Positions 18,101-27,802 of a stretch of DNA of 64,000 nucleotides are shown in pieces. The DNA is taken from the NCBI RefSeq assembly GCF_003634575.1, contig NZ_RBLJ01000002.1, forward strand, positions 496,001-560,000, written 5' to 3'. Both the position numbers and the translations under genes were made by a program. The notes beneath the pieces were generated by a model, which was not told where the DNA came from, did not search any database, and saw only the letters and a program-made list of their open reading frames with translations. The DNA comes from Photorhabdus asymbiotica (GTDB taxonomy: Bacteria; Pseudomonadota; Gammaproteobacteria; Enterobacterales; Enterobacteriaceae). Position 1 is the first letter of the stretch; each line of letters starts with the position of its first letter.

Positions 18101-19965
18101 AACAATGTCCTTACCCCACCACGTCCCGACCAAAATCCGATCGTCCCCCGTTGCACACTGGAGAGCGTTGTTTCCGCAAAACTGTTTATTGTCACCAAAC
18201 GGCTAAACAGATGCGCCAATACGCTCCCCATTAACCAAGGAGAACGACCAGAAAATGCCTGTTCATCTACCTCCAACGCCACGTTGACACCGCGCTGAAA
18301 TAACGGTGTACCGGTCATATGACGATTTTGAGCCTGCAAGCGACAACAACGGATACCGTTAATCTGCTGCGCAATCACCGCATCTGCCTGACTCGCATGA
18401 AAACGCAACAGCCGCCGTAGTTCTGTTTCACCCTGTTCAGTGGTGCAATCCTGCAAGCTAAAGTAGTTAAGTTGTAACTGATTGATTAGCTGCCAACAGA
18501 TACGACTCTCTGCCAATGCCGGACGGGGATTGCTGGGACCTTTACGTAACTGAACACCAGAAACAGGTACCGAATCCTGCATCACCAAGCTTTCTTGAGC
18601 CTGACGTTGTAGCAATAAAGGAAGATCACGGTTGGTACACAAAACTTCTGCACTGAGATATTTCAAATCACTACGCCAAGGCGGGTGATGCTCGTCTGCC
18701 AGCGCAACATAAACCTCACTGCCAAGATAATCAGAGCGCATACCATAGCGGTTTACATCCTGTGGCAACAGACGAGATTCACGGCGGATAGAAAAATATC
18801 CCGCATTAACCAACGCATCATCATGCTGCGTATGATAAAGCGGATGGAAAATATAGCGCTGGTCGCCGTCATGCTGAGTACCAATACCGCGTAATGCTGT
18901 GACAGAAAAAACCTCATAATCAAGCGGACGCATGTTATCAACCACAACATGATATTCATGCTGTTGTTCATTAAGTATCATCGGCTCAGCAGTACGAGGG
19001 AAAAGGTTAATAGCAGGAGTACAATGCAAAGCCAGATGGCTGACATCCACCACCTTTTCCAACTGTGGCGAACGCACATCTAGCAAGATCTGAATTTCTA
19101 ATCTCTGTTGTTTACCGGCTTGCGCCAACAGCGGCTGTAAGCCACTGATACTGAAAAACTGGAAACGGGCAGGAAAAGCAAAATATTCCTGCAACAGGCG
19201 ATAAGCTTCTACATTACGCAAATCAACCGGCAACAATGCCTGTTCAGAAGCAAAACCCTCATGACGCAATACCTGAGATGGCAGCAATAACCGCTGCACT
19301 GAACTGCCGGGAATTTGGCACAACACGCCCTGACCGTGTGCCATCAATAATTCCAGCAGTTGCAACGCGGGAATATCGCCGCCACTGAGATAAAACATCA
19401 GCTCATCACATTGCAATTCGCCCAACGACACATTATCAAAACACGATAACTGAATACGCAAAGCACCCTGTACATTCGCACCGCCAAGCGCAGCAAGCGG
19501 AATATCCGCAGGAACACCACCCAATTCAACCTGTAGCAAACGCAACGGTTGTAAGGTGACATCTTGCGCTGTACGGTAGCAACAGTTGAGCCCCTTCTTT
19601 TTCAGTGCCAAACTCTCCATCAGAGAACCACGAGGCACAGGAAAACCTTTACTCAAATCCCCTTTAGTCGGATCTGGCTGTAATTCAACAATTGCCATCG
19701 AAGGCAGACCAGCAAGGTAGTTAGGGTAAAGGGCTTCCAATAACTGAGCAGAGAAACGCGGAAATTCAGCATCCATTTTGAGTTGAATGCGCGAAGTCAA
19801 AAAAGCAACACCTTCCATCAAACGCTCAACGTAAGGATCGGTAACGTCATCCCCCTGCATTCCCAATCTCCCGGCAACCCCAGGATAATGGCGAGCAAAT
19901 TCTCCCCCCATTTCACGCAGCCATGCCAACTCACGATTGTAATATTCCAGTAATTTTTCATGCAT
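18097..19965 (-). CDS. tssF: TssF, baseplate wedge protein
   Basis: TssF is the large baseplate wedge protein. The 622-residue protein starts with the diagnostic LLEYYNRELAWLREMGGEFA and DPYVERLMEGVAFLTSRI, followed by LEALYPNYLAGLPSMAIVEL. GGAGGG lies upstream of the ATG. Gene order tssE-tssF-tssG, with 3-bp and ATGA junctions, indicates one coupled transcript. Confidence 0.96.
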   Translation of the reverse strand: MHEKLLEYYNRELAWLREMGGEFARHYPGVAGRLGMQGDDVTDPYVERLMEGVAFLTSRIQLKMDAEFPRFSAQLLEALYPNYLAGLPSMAIVELQPDPTKGDLSKGFPVPRGSLMESLALKKKGLNCCYRTAQDVTLQPLRLLQVELGGVPADIPLAALGGANVQGALRIQLSCFDNVSLGELQCDELMFYLSGGDIPALQLLELLMAHGQGVLCQIPGSSVQRLLLPSQVLRHEGFASEQALLPVDLRNVEAYRLLQEYFAFPARFQFFSISGLQPLLAQAGKQQRLEIQILLDVRSPQLEKVVDVSHLALHCTPAINLFPRTAEPMILNEQQHEYHVVVDNMRPLDYEVFSVTALRGIGTQHDGDQRYIFHPLYHTQHDDALVNAGYFSIRRESRLLPQDVNRYGMRSDYLGSEVYVALADEHHPPWRSDLKYLSAEVLCTNRDLPLLLQRQAQESLVMQDSVPVSGVQLRKGPSNPRPALAESRICWQLINQLQLNYFSLQDCTTEQGETELRRLLRFHASQADAVIAQQINGIRCCRLQAQNRHMTGTPLFQRGVNVALEVDEQAFSGRSPWLMGSVLAHLFSRLVTINSFAETTLSSVQRGTIGFWSGRGGVRTLL

Positions 19966-19968
19966 GAT

Positions 19969-20505
19969 TTACCCTCCATCCACCAGCTCAAAACGGCCAT
20001 TTTCCAGATCAACATGACTACTGAAAGCAAATGCCAATGGGCGGGAAGAACACAACAGATGCCCCCGGATTTCAAAGCAGAGAATATTGTGCGCATTCAA
20101 TTTTTGATCACCCTGCATACCCGTGATGGTTAATTCCTGTGGCATAATACGTGGTTCAAAATGAAGAATAGCTTCACGTATCGCGCACTCAATACTTTCC
20201 CAGCTCACCTGAGAAACAAACTTGCCAGCCAATGCACGAATACCGAAATTCAGTGTGCTGGTGCTGACATGCGGCCATGATGAAAGATCGGCGCCAGAGG
20301 AATAATGGTCGCAATTAAGTAGAGCCTGTAAATTATGCAGAACCGACAGACGAAGCTGCTGTGCACTGTCACCATACAACCCATCTTCCCGATCATTTCC
20401 GCTCTCTGTCAGACGTTCGAGTAACATGGGAAACGTCTGATGATTAGCATAGACTGCCGGCACTCTACGTTCCCTGACGTTTTTCTCTGGTATTCTGCTC
20501 ATCAT
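19969..20505 (-). CDS. tssE: TssE, gp25-like baseplate protein
   Basis: TssE resembles phage T4 gp25 and anchors sheath assembly. The 178-residue protein has the gp25 domain at about 50-150, with LSVLHNLQALLNC, STLNFGIRALAGK and the signature AIREAILHFEPRIMPQELTI. Two adjacent ATGs (20505, 20502) directly follow the TAA of the preceding gene, so reinitiation is likely. No strong ribosome site is visible. The extra C-terminal sequence makes it somewhat longer than cluster 2's 144-residue TssE. Confidence 0.92.
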   Translation of the reverse strand: MMSRIPEKNVRERRVPAVYANHQTFPMLLERLTESGNDREDGLYGDSAQQLRLSVLHNLQALLNCDHYSSGADLSSWPHVSTSTLNFGIRALAGKFVSQVSWESIECAIREAILHFEPRIMPQELTITGMQGDQKLNAHNILCFEIRGHLLCSSRPLAFAFSSHVDLENGRFELVDGG

Positions 20506-21141
20506 TTAGCCCATATGAATCTGTTCAGAATCCACTTTCGTTATCGCCTGGGACGTAATAATGGTATTACGTGCGTGCAAACGGACATAATCGCGAGCCT
20601 GACAATCCAGTTGCCCAACTCGTACATGTTCGGCCTGCTCAACCTTACGCAATACGCGCTGGCTAATTTGCACTACAGTTTTCCACAAAGCTTCCACACG
20701 CCGGCCAAGCAGACAAGCCACATTCACCCAAGCGGTCAACTCATCACCGCTGTAACGCATATGAGCAATGTGGCAATCACTCTGTTGCGCCGTGATCTGC
20801 ACAGATTGACTATCAATACTGACCTGTTCAGCACTGTGAAGCGTTAATTCTCCCTGTGGAGCAATACACAGATTCCCTGGAACACTCAACGTTACAGTCT
20901 GCTGTTCATCACTACGGCTCAATACCGCCAGCACCCATAACCGCTGGCTATCATCGCCACAAATCAGTACCTCGTCACCGACCTGTGGGCTCAGCAAACA
21001 ACTGATAGCGACACGACATTGCCAGCCACGTTGTTGATATTCGACGATCACATCACCGGTTGGCAGTATATTGACCACTTGCCCCGCTGCCTGTTGAGGA
21101 AGATTAATCCCCAATGGAAATGATTTTTGCGTTGCGTTCAT
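20506..21141 (-). CDS. DUF3540-family T6SS accessory protein
   Basis: The 211-residue protein matches the DUF3540 pattern: an N-terminal OB-like beta region (GQVVNILPTGDVIVEYQQRG; CLLSPQVGDEVLICGD) and then beta repeats (LTLHSAEQVSIDSQSVQIT). The C-terminus resembles the needle-like part of VgrG. Such genes are typically found beside vgrG, DUF2169 and pentapeptide genes and are thought to take part in loading a PAAR-like DUF4150 effector. No DUF4150 gene is seen here. It lies 44 bp after the pentapeptide gene and abuts tssE. Confidence 0.8.
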   Translation of the reverse strand: MNATQKSFPLGINLPQQAAGQVVNILPTGDVIVEYQQRGWQCRVAISCLLSPQVGDEVLICGDDSQRLWVLAVLSRSDEQQTVTLSVPGNLCIAPQGELTLHSAEQVSIDSQSVQITAQQSDCHIAHMRYSGDELTAWVNVACLLGRRVEALWKTVVQISQRVLRKVEQAEHVRVGQLDCQARDYVRLHARNTIITSQAITKVDSEQIHMG

Positions 21142-21185
21142 AGATCAACCTCATCACTAATAAAGCTCTCAACTTCCGTTAAACG

Positions 21186-22244
21186 CTAGCTGCGTGTACT
21201 CCACATCTCTGCCGCAAACAGCGCCTCATCTTGTTCCAAAATACCTTGACGATTGGAAAAACGACTTCCTTGCTGACAGGCCCGATGCATCAGAGTACGT
21301 TTAAAATGTGCTTGACGCAGATCAGAGTGACTGAGATCTGCCCAACTGAAATCGGCATAGCTCAAATCGCAGGCGATAAAAGAGCAATTATTCGCGTGCG
21401 CATAGCGCCACTGGCTTTGCACTAATGTGCTGTGAGAAAAATCAGATTGGCTCAAACGGGCAGCAATAAACTGTCCGTGATTGATTTTTGCCTGCCGACA
21501 CCGTGCCTCACGTAAATCGCTTTCAATAAACAGTGCACCTTCAGCTTGTATCTCATCTAAACAGGCGCCTCGCAGCGAAGCGCCTTTAAAACAACTCTGC
21601 GTTAATACCGCTTGTCGAAAATCGGCATGATCCAATTGGTTATCGGTAAATTGGCAAGCCTGAAAGGTAAGTCCTTGAAAATGCCCTTTACGCAGATCGC
21701 AATGCGCAAACACAACCCGTTCAAAACGGCTACCGGCAAAGGTGATACTGCGCAGATCCATGCCGAACCAAGTTAAACTCTGGCAACGACAGTTATGCAC
21801 CACACCATTGTGAATATCACAGTCGTACAGTATGACCTTATCAAGCGAGCTATCGGTAAGACGCACATTATTAAGGTGAGAAACGATGAAATAACTACTA
21901 TTAAGCACTGCATGCTGCAAAGAGAGCTGTTCCAGCTGGCAGTCATTAAATACACAGTTATCCAGCTGAGTGCGATCAAAACACGCTTGCGACAAAGTAC
22001 ATTGTTGAAACGAACACCCCTTGATCGCCATTCCCTGAAAGGAAGCATACGATAGCTGACATTGCAGAAATACGGTCTCATCAAGTCGGCAACAACTGAG
22101 ATCAACACTTTCAAAGACAACATTGACAAACACCATACCTGCAAGATCTCGCCCTGCCAGCAGGTCATTGGTCAGACATATATCTTGAATAATTTCCCCT
22201 TGCGAAATCAGCTCACTCAATTGTTCCGGCGTTAACGTTTTCAT
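21186..22244 (-). CDS. Pentapeptide-repeat protein of the T6SS spike module
   Basis: The 352-residue protein is nearly all pentapeptide repeats (A/C-[D/N]-[L/F]-x-x), for example ADFSWADLSHSDLRQAHF, forming a predicted right-handed quadrilateral beta-helix from about residue 25 to 335. The start at 22244 overlaps the upstream stop by ATGA and follows GGAG. The position after a DUF2169/pentapeptide gene suggests an adaptor or scaffold for effector loading; that role is inferred. Cysteines are frequent at the inward positions. Confidence 0.85.
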   Translation of the reverse strand: MKTLTPEQLSELISQGEIIQDICLTNDLLAGRDLAGMVFVNVVFESVDLSCCRLDETVFLQCQLSYASFQGMAIKGCSFQQCTLSQACFDRTQLDNCVFNDCQLEQLSLQHAVLNSSYFIVSHLNNVRLTDSSLDKVILYDCDIHNGVVHNCRCQSLTWFGMDLRSITFAGSRFERVVFAHCDLRKGHFQGLTFQACQFTDNQLDHADFRQAVLTQSCFKGASLRGACLDEIQAEGALFIESDLREARCRQAKINHGQFIAARLSQSDFSHSTLVQSQWRYAHANNCSFIACDLSYADFSWADLSHSDLRQAHFKRTLMHRACQQGSRFSNRQGILEQDEALFAAEMWSTRS

Positions 22245-24790
22245 ACTAAATCTCCGCCAGCACAAGGTAGGGTTTTGCACTGATCAAGCAGAGCGCCCTG
22301 CAACTGAGTATTCACATCAACGCTGGATTGAGAAATATCGGCGCGAAACAGATTAGCACGACGCAAATCTGCCCCGGCTAAATGGGACTTTTGTAATATT
22401 GCTCCCATCAGGTTGGCTTCCTGCAAATTACTATTCGTCAACAGGGTACGGATAAACAGAGAGTTGCTGCCATTGACGGCGCGCATTTGGGCAAAACTGA
22501 GATCGGCTTCGCTGAAATCACAGTTTTGCAGTACAGCCTCTGAAAAATCAGCGGCTTCAAGGAGTGTAAGGCGAAAGTTACAACTGGTCAGCCGCGCATG
22601 CTGGAACAGACCGGAACGAATATGAGTTTTACCCGTAAAGACACAACTCTCTAAGTGTGCATGCTGGTATTGAGCATGATCGAGTGCGCTATCAAGAAAA
22701 GTACAGCTATCCATCACGGCATGATTGAAACGCACGGCGATAAACCCGCCATTGATCACTGTCATACGTGTCAAATGGGCATAACTGAAATCCAGCTCTT
22801 CCGGCATCAGCTCCATAAACAAGCAATTTTCCAGCCGCGCCTGAGAGAAATGGCAATGGTAGAGCATACACTGACGCAACAAAATATCACTCAGAGAAGC
22901 CTGGGTGAAATCACACATGACCAGCTCCGCCTGTTCCAACAACACCCCACCAAGGCGTGCACCGGTAAAATAGCAATTGTGGCACCGTGCTCCGGTCAGT
23001 GAGACATTATCTAAACAGGCCGCGTTCAGCGAAGTATTATTCAATGAGGCATAAGCCAGCATCGCTTCACTCAGATCAGCTTCATCCAGACAACAGTTAT
23101 CCAGATTGGCATTTTCCAGCAAGGTACGCTGTAAATTAGCCCGACGCAGATCCAAACCAGAAAGATCTGCCCCCGTCAAATCCATACCACTGAGATCGCG
23201 TTTTGTTGCCATGCAAGCCATCACATGGCGGCGTAACACCTCCGCTTGTTCACCCTGCAATCTGGCGGCTGGCGGACGCGTATCCGCTGACAACAGATAC
23301 ATCTGATGCAAGCTGCGGTGTGTTTGTTTCAATGCTTCAGGTGTCTGAAACGCCGGTGTTTTCTGTGATTGTTTGTGCAACAGATCCATCATCCGGTAGT
23401 AACTTGCCGGACCAGACGGAGGAGCACCGACTTGTTTAGTTGCCGCATAGACGGCATTTTTTTTCTGAGCTCGCTGTTGTATACGTTCTGCCTGCCGCTC
23501 CAGGCTGGCAACCAGCTCAGGTAATTTATCAGCGGTCAGCGCTTTTTCCTCTTGCTGCGGCAATTCTGTCAACAGTTGATTGATATCCTGATCTTGCTTC
23601 TGATTTCTCGCCTGATGCCGCTGACGCAAATAGGTTTCACGCCTTGTCATCATCTCGGCTAACGCACTGGGTGTAACCTGCACATCATTATCTATCCAGG
23701 GCGCAATCAGACTTTCATCTATCAAATCCTTTTCCCGCAAGGTAAAAAGTGCGCCTTTCTCTTTTTCTGCCCGTTGTGCCATCACCTGTTGGTAATGGGC
23801 AACGGGACGCTCTGATTGTGCCAGCTCCATCGCCACCAACATCTGATGTACATCCACAGCGTCATCTTCATTAATCGGACAAGCACCGTGCCAAATGAGT
23901 ACCATGCGCTCCAAATGAGGCATAAACCATACCGTGGTAGCACGTAAATGGATCTCCTCAAGACGCATTTCCTCACCACGCTGGCGGTTGATAAAACAAC
24001 GTGCCTGCCAACACGGTAACGTTCCCTGTTGTACGGCCTGAGTTGGATGCATATTCCAGATACGCCAGCTAGCAGCAGGTGGCAAACAGGATTGCCCCGT
24101 CAACCATTGATCCTGCCCAGCCATATTGAACAGGTGCCAATCGGTATCGCGGGCAAAACCGGGAAATTCATGTGCCAGCCACTGTTTATCATATTTTTTC
24201 CCCATCAAGCGGCTACGTTGTGGCCAGCTAAAATCCAGTGGTGCAAAACTGGCTGGCGGTACACGCTGATGTACTGAATGCAGCAACTGCTCAGGCAATT
24301 CAACATTAGGTAATGGATGCCACAATACGCCATCACGGGTAACCGGTTCATCCCCCTTACCCAACGGGTTTTCTGCTGTACAGTTACCACCAAAGGCATT
24401 TGTCCAATCAAGATGCATCTTCTCAAACGGCTGCGGCGTTGAAGGATGCCCGTTCTGCCAGTAACGATCACCAAACACCATCAAGCTTTTTTCTTTATCA
24501 GCAACCTGAATTTTTGCTATACAAGCCTCTTTTTGCGACTGATGATTGGTCCAGGCATAACCGGAAGCAAAAAATTCTGCACAAGGCTTAGGGATGGAAA
24601 GATCCAATACTCCGCCGGTACTTTGCAACTCTTGCGCAACCAGTTGCCATAGCTCTGGTTCTGGCCTGATTTGTGGCGAATCACTCATATCGGTCAACGC
24701 CATCACCGTGACGCCCAGATAGTTTTGTTGCTGCCAACGCCACGGACGATGTAAGAGCCCCAATCTCAGAGGTTTTATGATTTTCATCAC
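22241..24790 (-). CDS. DUF2169 domain protein with C-terminal pentapeptide repeats
   Basis: The 849-residue protein has an N-terminal DUF2169 domain (about 1-330; MVFGDRYWQNG, DWTNAFGG-type block, GKGDEPVTRDGVLWHPLPNV), a charged coiled-coil linker (about 340-460) and a long pentapeptide-repeat domain (about 540-840; LSGMDLTGADLSGLDLRRAN). DUF2169 proteins are T6SS adaptors or chaperones encoded with vgrG and PAAR-like effectors. It lies 21 bp after vgrG and overlaps the next gene by four bases. ATGs at 24790 and 24787 are both possible. I see no toxin domain. Confidence 0.85.
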   Translation of the reverse strand: MMKIIKPLRLGLLHRPWRWQQQNYLGVTVMALTDMSDSPQIRPEPELWQLVAQELQSTGGVLDLSIPKPCAEFFASGYAWTNHQSQKEACIAKIQVADKEKSLMVFGDRYWQNGHPSTPQPFEKMHLDWTNAFGGNCTAENPLGKGDEPVTRDGVLWHPLPNVELPEQLLHSVHQRVPPASFAPLDFSWPQRSRLMGKKYDKQWLAHEFPGFARDTDWHLFNMAGQDQWLTGQSCLPPAASWRIWNMHPTQAVQQGTLPCWQARCFINRQRGEEMRLEEIHLRATTVWFMPHLERMVLIWHGACPINEDDAVDVHQMLVAMELAQSERPVAHYQQVMAQRAEKEKGALFTLREKDLIDESLIAPWIDNDVQVTPSALAEMMTRRETYLRQRHQARNQKQDQDINQLLTELPQQEEKALTADKLPELVASLERQAERIQQRAQKKNAVYAATKQVGAPPSGPASYYRMMDLLHKQSQKTPAFQTPEALKQTHRSLHQMYLLSADTRPPAARLQGEQAEVLRRHVMACMATKRDLSGMDLTGADLSGLDLRRANLQRTLLENANLDNCCLDEADLSEAMLAYASLNNTSLNAACLDNVSLTGARCHNCYFTGARLGGVLLEQAELVMCDFTQASLSDILLRQCMLYHCHFSQARLENCLFMELMPEELDFSYAHLTRMTVINGGFIAVRFNHAVMDSCTFLDSALDHAQYQHAHLESCVFTGKTHIRSGLFQHARLTSCNFRLTLLEAADFSEAVLQNCDFSEADLSFAQMRAVNGSNSLFIRTLLTNSNLQEANLMGAILQKSHLAGADLRRANLFRADISQSSVDVNTQLQGALLDQCKTLPCAGGDLV

Positions 24791-24811
24791 TCGTTCTCCT
24801 GTTTGGGTATA

Positions 24812-27316
24812 TCAGATAAAAATAGCTAAACCGCTGAGACTGAGACTCAGTGCCACAGCATTGATATTTATCTGTCCCAAGCTAAGGCTGAGGGTATTGG
24901 TTGACATATGGAGCGTAGTATTACCGATGTTCAGCATATTATTTGACATCACCACCCCCTCATTTTTCATAGCAATAGAGGAATTGGTGTAATTGAGCAT
25001 GTTGATACTTTCCGTCGTACCACAAACGGTCAAGGTATTGCCGGCATGGGTTTCTATATGGCCTTCAATCTTATGCTCCATATCTTTTGTTTCGATGCAC
25101 ACCTTACCGCCACAGTTAAGATGAGCATCAGCGTCTGCCTGAATTTTCAGGTCATCTTTAACATGTTCTTGCCAGCTACCATCAATACTTCGCGTTACCG
25201 CGCCCTTAATTTCTACTTTCTGATCCTTATCCACACGTCTGTTATCAACACCGTTGATCTCAACACTGACTCCTTTCTTGTAAATCACTGACGTTGGAAT
25301 TTTTTGCTGCTGCTGCTGCTCTGATGCTTTTTGATCCGCGATCTCCTCCGGTGTCAGCCCCTGTAACGTCATCAGCTTCTTCTCTGCCTGATTATTGGGA
25401 TCGCTGCTTTCTTTGTTGAGATACAGGCTGTCACCGTAGATGATTTGTTTACCCGCATCGAACAGAATATTGCCCCGCGCATGACAACTGATATTTTCTC
25501 CGGCATGTTGACTGATACTTTGATTGACCTGCGTCTCTGATTTACCCTGGATACGTTCATATCTGCCACCCGCAATAAAATCCGCGCGTCCACCGACACC
25601 GATAACGGCAGTTTTCCCTAACAGGAAGGTTTGAATATCCGGCATCATTTTCAGGGTGTTGCACACACCATAATGCTTGAAATGGGTTTCGCCTTTTATC
25701 TCCTGCGCTAAGGCGCCATCAACAGTAATATTTTTATCGTGCTCAACGGAGATATTCATGTCACGTTCAGCGTGCATAGTGAATGACTCACGCCCAGGAG
25801 CATCTTCGAGAAACAGAAAACTGGCGTTATCTACCCCACCCTTCTTACTGCGGCTCATAAAGCCCATCCGGGTCGCATCATCGGGTAACTGCCAGGGCGG
25901 CATACACTCTTCGTTATACACCCGCCCAGTTACCAGCGGGCGATCCGGGTCACCGTTAATAAAATCAACCACCACCTCTTCACCGATGCGTGGAATTTGC
26001 AAGCTGCCATATTTCCAACCCGCCCAACTACTGGAAACACGTACCCAGCAAGAGCTGCGATCATCTGGCTGACTGTATCTGTCCCAACGGAATTTCAATT
26101 TGACACGACCATATTTGTCGGTCCAAATGCTTTCCCCTGCCGGGCCAGTAACTTCCGCCGTTTGGGGACCACAGGTTTTCGGCCAAGGTGTTATCCGTTG
26201 TGGACGCCAGACAATATCAGCCGGCACTGCGCGGAATGTGGCCTGGAATGGCCCTTTATCCTGATTGCCTTGGTCCAATTCGTCATACAGCGTACAGTCA
26301 TACAATTCATATTCCACATGTGTGACAAGAAAAGCGTCTGAATCAGCTGGAAAAGGGCTATTTTGCAGGGTAAACGTGCTGCCCGGAGCCACTCCGCACG
26401 CTGTCGCATTGCCATACATCTGTTGTTGCTGCGCTTTAAATGCCTGTTGACGAATTTGCGCATAAAACTGGCCGTGTTGATTGTCGATATAACGTCCTGG
26501 CCATTCGAAAACATCAGCCTTATTCGCTGCAAACGATGCTGGATTACGACATACTTCTAATAAGTGCGCCCGTGGTTTACGAAAATCATAATCATCTAGC
26601 GTATAAATTCGTGGCGTAATTTCCTGGGCCGTATTCCAGCAGGTAATCCCCTCCTGATGATCAACAACACCCGGTTGTGCCGCTAAATAACGAATTTGAG
26701 CATAAGCATCATTAAATGGCCGATGCGCATTGGGGGAATCAGCCAAAATTAAGGTATGCCCCTCTTTCTGATGACTGAAATAATAATAGATACCTTCATG
26801 CTCCATTAATCGACTAATAAAGTCAAAATCACTCTCCTGATATTGAACGCAATACTCCCATTGGCGATAATGGCTACTGAGACGGTTTTCAATATTGATA
26901 TTATATTTTGCAAGCAGGCCAGCAATAATATCCGGCACGCTCTGTCCCTGCCAAATATGACAATCACGGTTTTGCGTCAAATACCAGAGAGAAGGATGTA
27001 AGGTGAAGATATATAATTTATCCCTACCTTCCTGCAAATAATGTCCGGCATATTCAATACGCGTAATATTACCATGCAAGAAACGGGAACCACCCTGTAT
27101 CAATGGTATCTCCAGAGACATACTCTTACCCAACAATGACTTCATATCGAGATCATTACATGGACAGAGAAACTCCACTTTAAACTGATACAGTTGCGAC
27201 AACGATTCACTACCCGTTAATTTTCTGAAACGCAGTTTATCGCTATCAGAAACATTACGCGGTATATTCGCAATAATGCGGACATCTGTACGATAATCGG
27301 ATCTATGACTCATCAT
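24812..27316 (-). CDS. vgrG: VgrG (TssI) spike protein of cluster 1
   Basis: VgrG trimers form the tip of the Hcp tube. The 834-residue protein has gp27-like (about 20-370) and gp5-like parts. Markers are the block FRKLTGSESLSQLYQFKVEF, QYQESDFDFISRLMEHEGIYYYF, and the OB-fold PRIGEEVVVDFINGDPDRPLVTGRVYN. A beta-helical needle follows. The C-terminus ends in a repetitive beta segment (NMLNIGNTTLHMSTNTLSLS) with no enzyme domain visible. GGAG precedes the ATG at 27316; the frame also allows TTG at 27328, less likely. It heads the minus-strand arm and is divergent from the 68-residue gene. Confidence 0.96.
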   Translation of the reverse strand: MMSHRSDYRTDVRIIANIPRNVSDSDKLRFRKLTGSESLSQLYQFKVEFLCPCNDLDMKSLLGKSMSLEIPLIQGGSRFLHGNITRIEYAGHYLQEGRDKLYIFTLHPSLWYLTQNRDCHIWQGQSVPDIIAGLLAKYNINIENRLSSHYRQWEYCVQYQESDFDFISRLMEHEGIYYYFSHQKEGHTLILADSPNAHRPFNDAYAQIRYLAAQPGVVDHQEGITCWNTAQEITPRIYTLDDYDFRKPRAHLLEVCRNPASFAANKADVFEWPGRYIDNQHGQFYAQIRQQAFKAQQQQMYGNATACGVAPGSTFTLQNSPFPADSDAFLVTHVEYELYDCTLYDELDQGNQDKGPFQATFRAVPADIVWRPQRITPWPKTCGPQTAEVTGPAGESIWTDKYGRVKLKFRWDRYSQPDDRSSCWVRVSSSWAGWKYGSLQIPRIGEEVVVDFINGDPDRPLVTGRVYNEECMPPWQLPDDATRMGFMSRSKKGGVDNASFLFLEDAPGRESFTMHAERDMNISVEHDKNITVDGALAQEIKGETHFKHYGVCNTLKMMPDIQTFLLGKTAVIGVGGRADFIAGGRYERIQGKSETQVNQSISQHAGENISCHARGNILFDAGKQIIYGDSLYLNKESSDPNNQAEKKLMTLQGLTPEEIADQKASEQQQQQKIPTSVIYKKGVSVEINGVDNRRVDKDQKVEIKGAVTRSIDGSWQEHVKDDLKIQADADAHLNCGGKVCIETKDMEHKIEGHIETHAGNTLTVCGTTESINMLNYTNSSIAMKNEGVVMSNNMLNIGNTTLHMSTNTLSLSLGQININAVALSLSLSGLAIFI

Positions 27317-27412
27317 AATCTTCTCCAATAAAACAGGCCCGTCTTACCCTCAATGGGAATCGCTCGTGCTGATATCTCAGGCGATAATAGGCTGTACAGG
27401 CCAGAGTAGAAC

Positions 27413-27562
27413 ATCAGGTAATAACATGAGATTTATTTTCCAACGCCTGATTTCCTTACCGATGACACCGTTATCAGGTATTCAACGGATTGAGACAGAC
27501 GCGCAATATACTGACTATTAACACTGACATTTGATATTGGTAAATCAGGGAGCTACCTGATT
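27413..27562. promoter_or_regulatory. Repeated ATCAGGTA motifs and palindrome between vgrG and the regulator operon
   Basis: ATCAGGTA occurs at 27413-27420 and 27473-27480, exactly 60 bp apart, and inverted at 27554-27561. The inverted copy is part of the palindrome AATCAGG-gagcta-CCTGATT (27543-27562). They lie in the divergent region shared by vgrG (-) and the regulator operon (+). They could be operator sites of the adjacent LuxR-type protein; this is inference from position only. Confidence 0.35.
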
Positions 27563-27595
27563 ACCAGCAAATAATGAAAAATATGGAGAAAAAAT

Positions 27596-27802
27596 ATGTT
27601 GCGTAAGAAATTAAGCAGATCAACGGGATCGATAACATCGAATCAAAACCCGGCGTGGTTGTCTTATTATGACAGCCCGGCATTATTCGACAACCCAGCG
27701 AGTCTTTTGTACTCAGAATATTACTGGTTTCTGGCAGATTTACCGGATGAATTACAAACTGAATTGGCAAAATCAAACCTGGAAGAGAAAGAGAAAAAAT
27801 GA
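27596..27802 (+). CDS. Small hypothetical protein upstream of LuxR-type regulator
   Basis: A 68-residue hydrophilic protein with an acidic, lysine-rich end (LEEKEKK). A GGAG site precedes the ATG, and its TGA overlaps the next gene's ATG (27799-27802). This supports real, coupled translation. I do not recognise a family. The middle (PAWLSYYDSPALFDNPASLL) is rich in aromatic residues and proline. It may act with the regulator, for example as a partner or leader, but nothing in the sequence shows this. Confidence 0.6.
   Translation: MLRKKLSRSTGSITSNQNPAWLSYYDSPALFDNPASLLYSEYYWFLADLPDELQTELAKSNLEEKEKK

Noticed and set aside
24812-27316. VgrG of cluster 1 as a specialised VgrG with a toxin tail
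   Set aside because: The C-terminus is a repetitive beta structure without catalytic motifs, typical of a needle extension.
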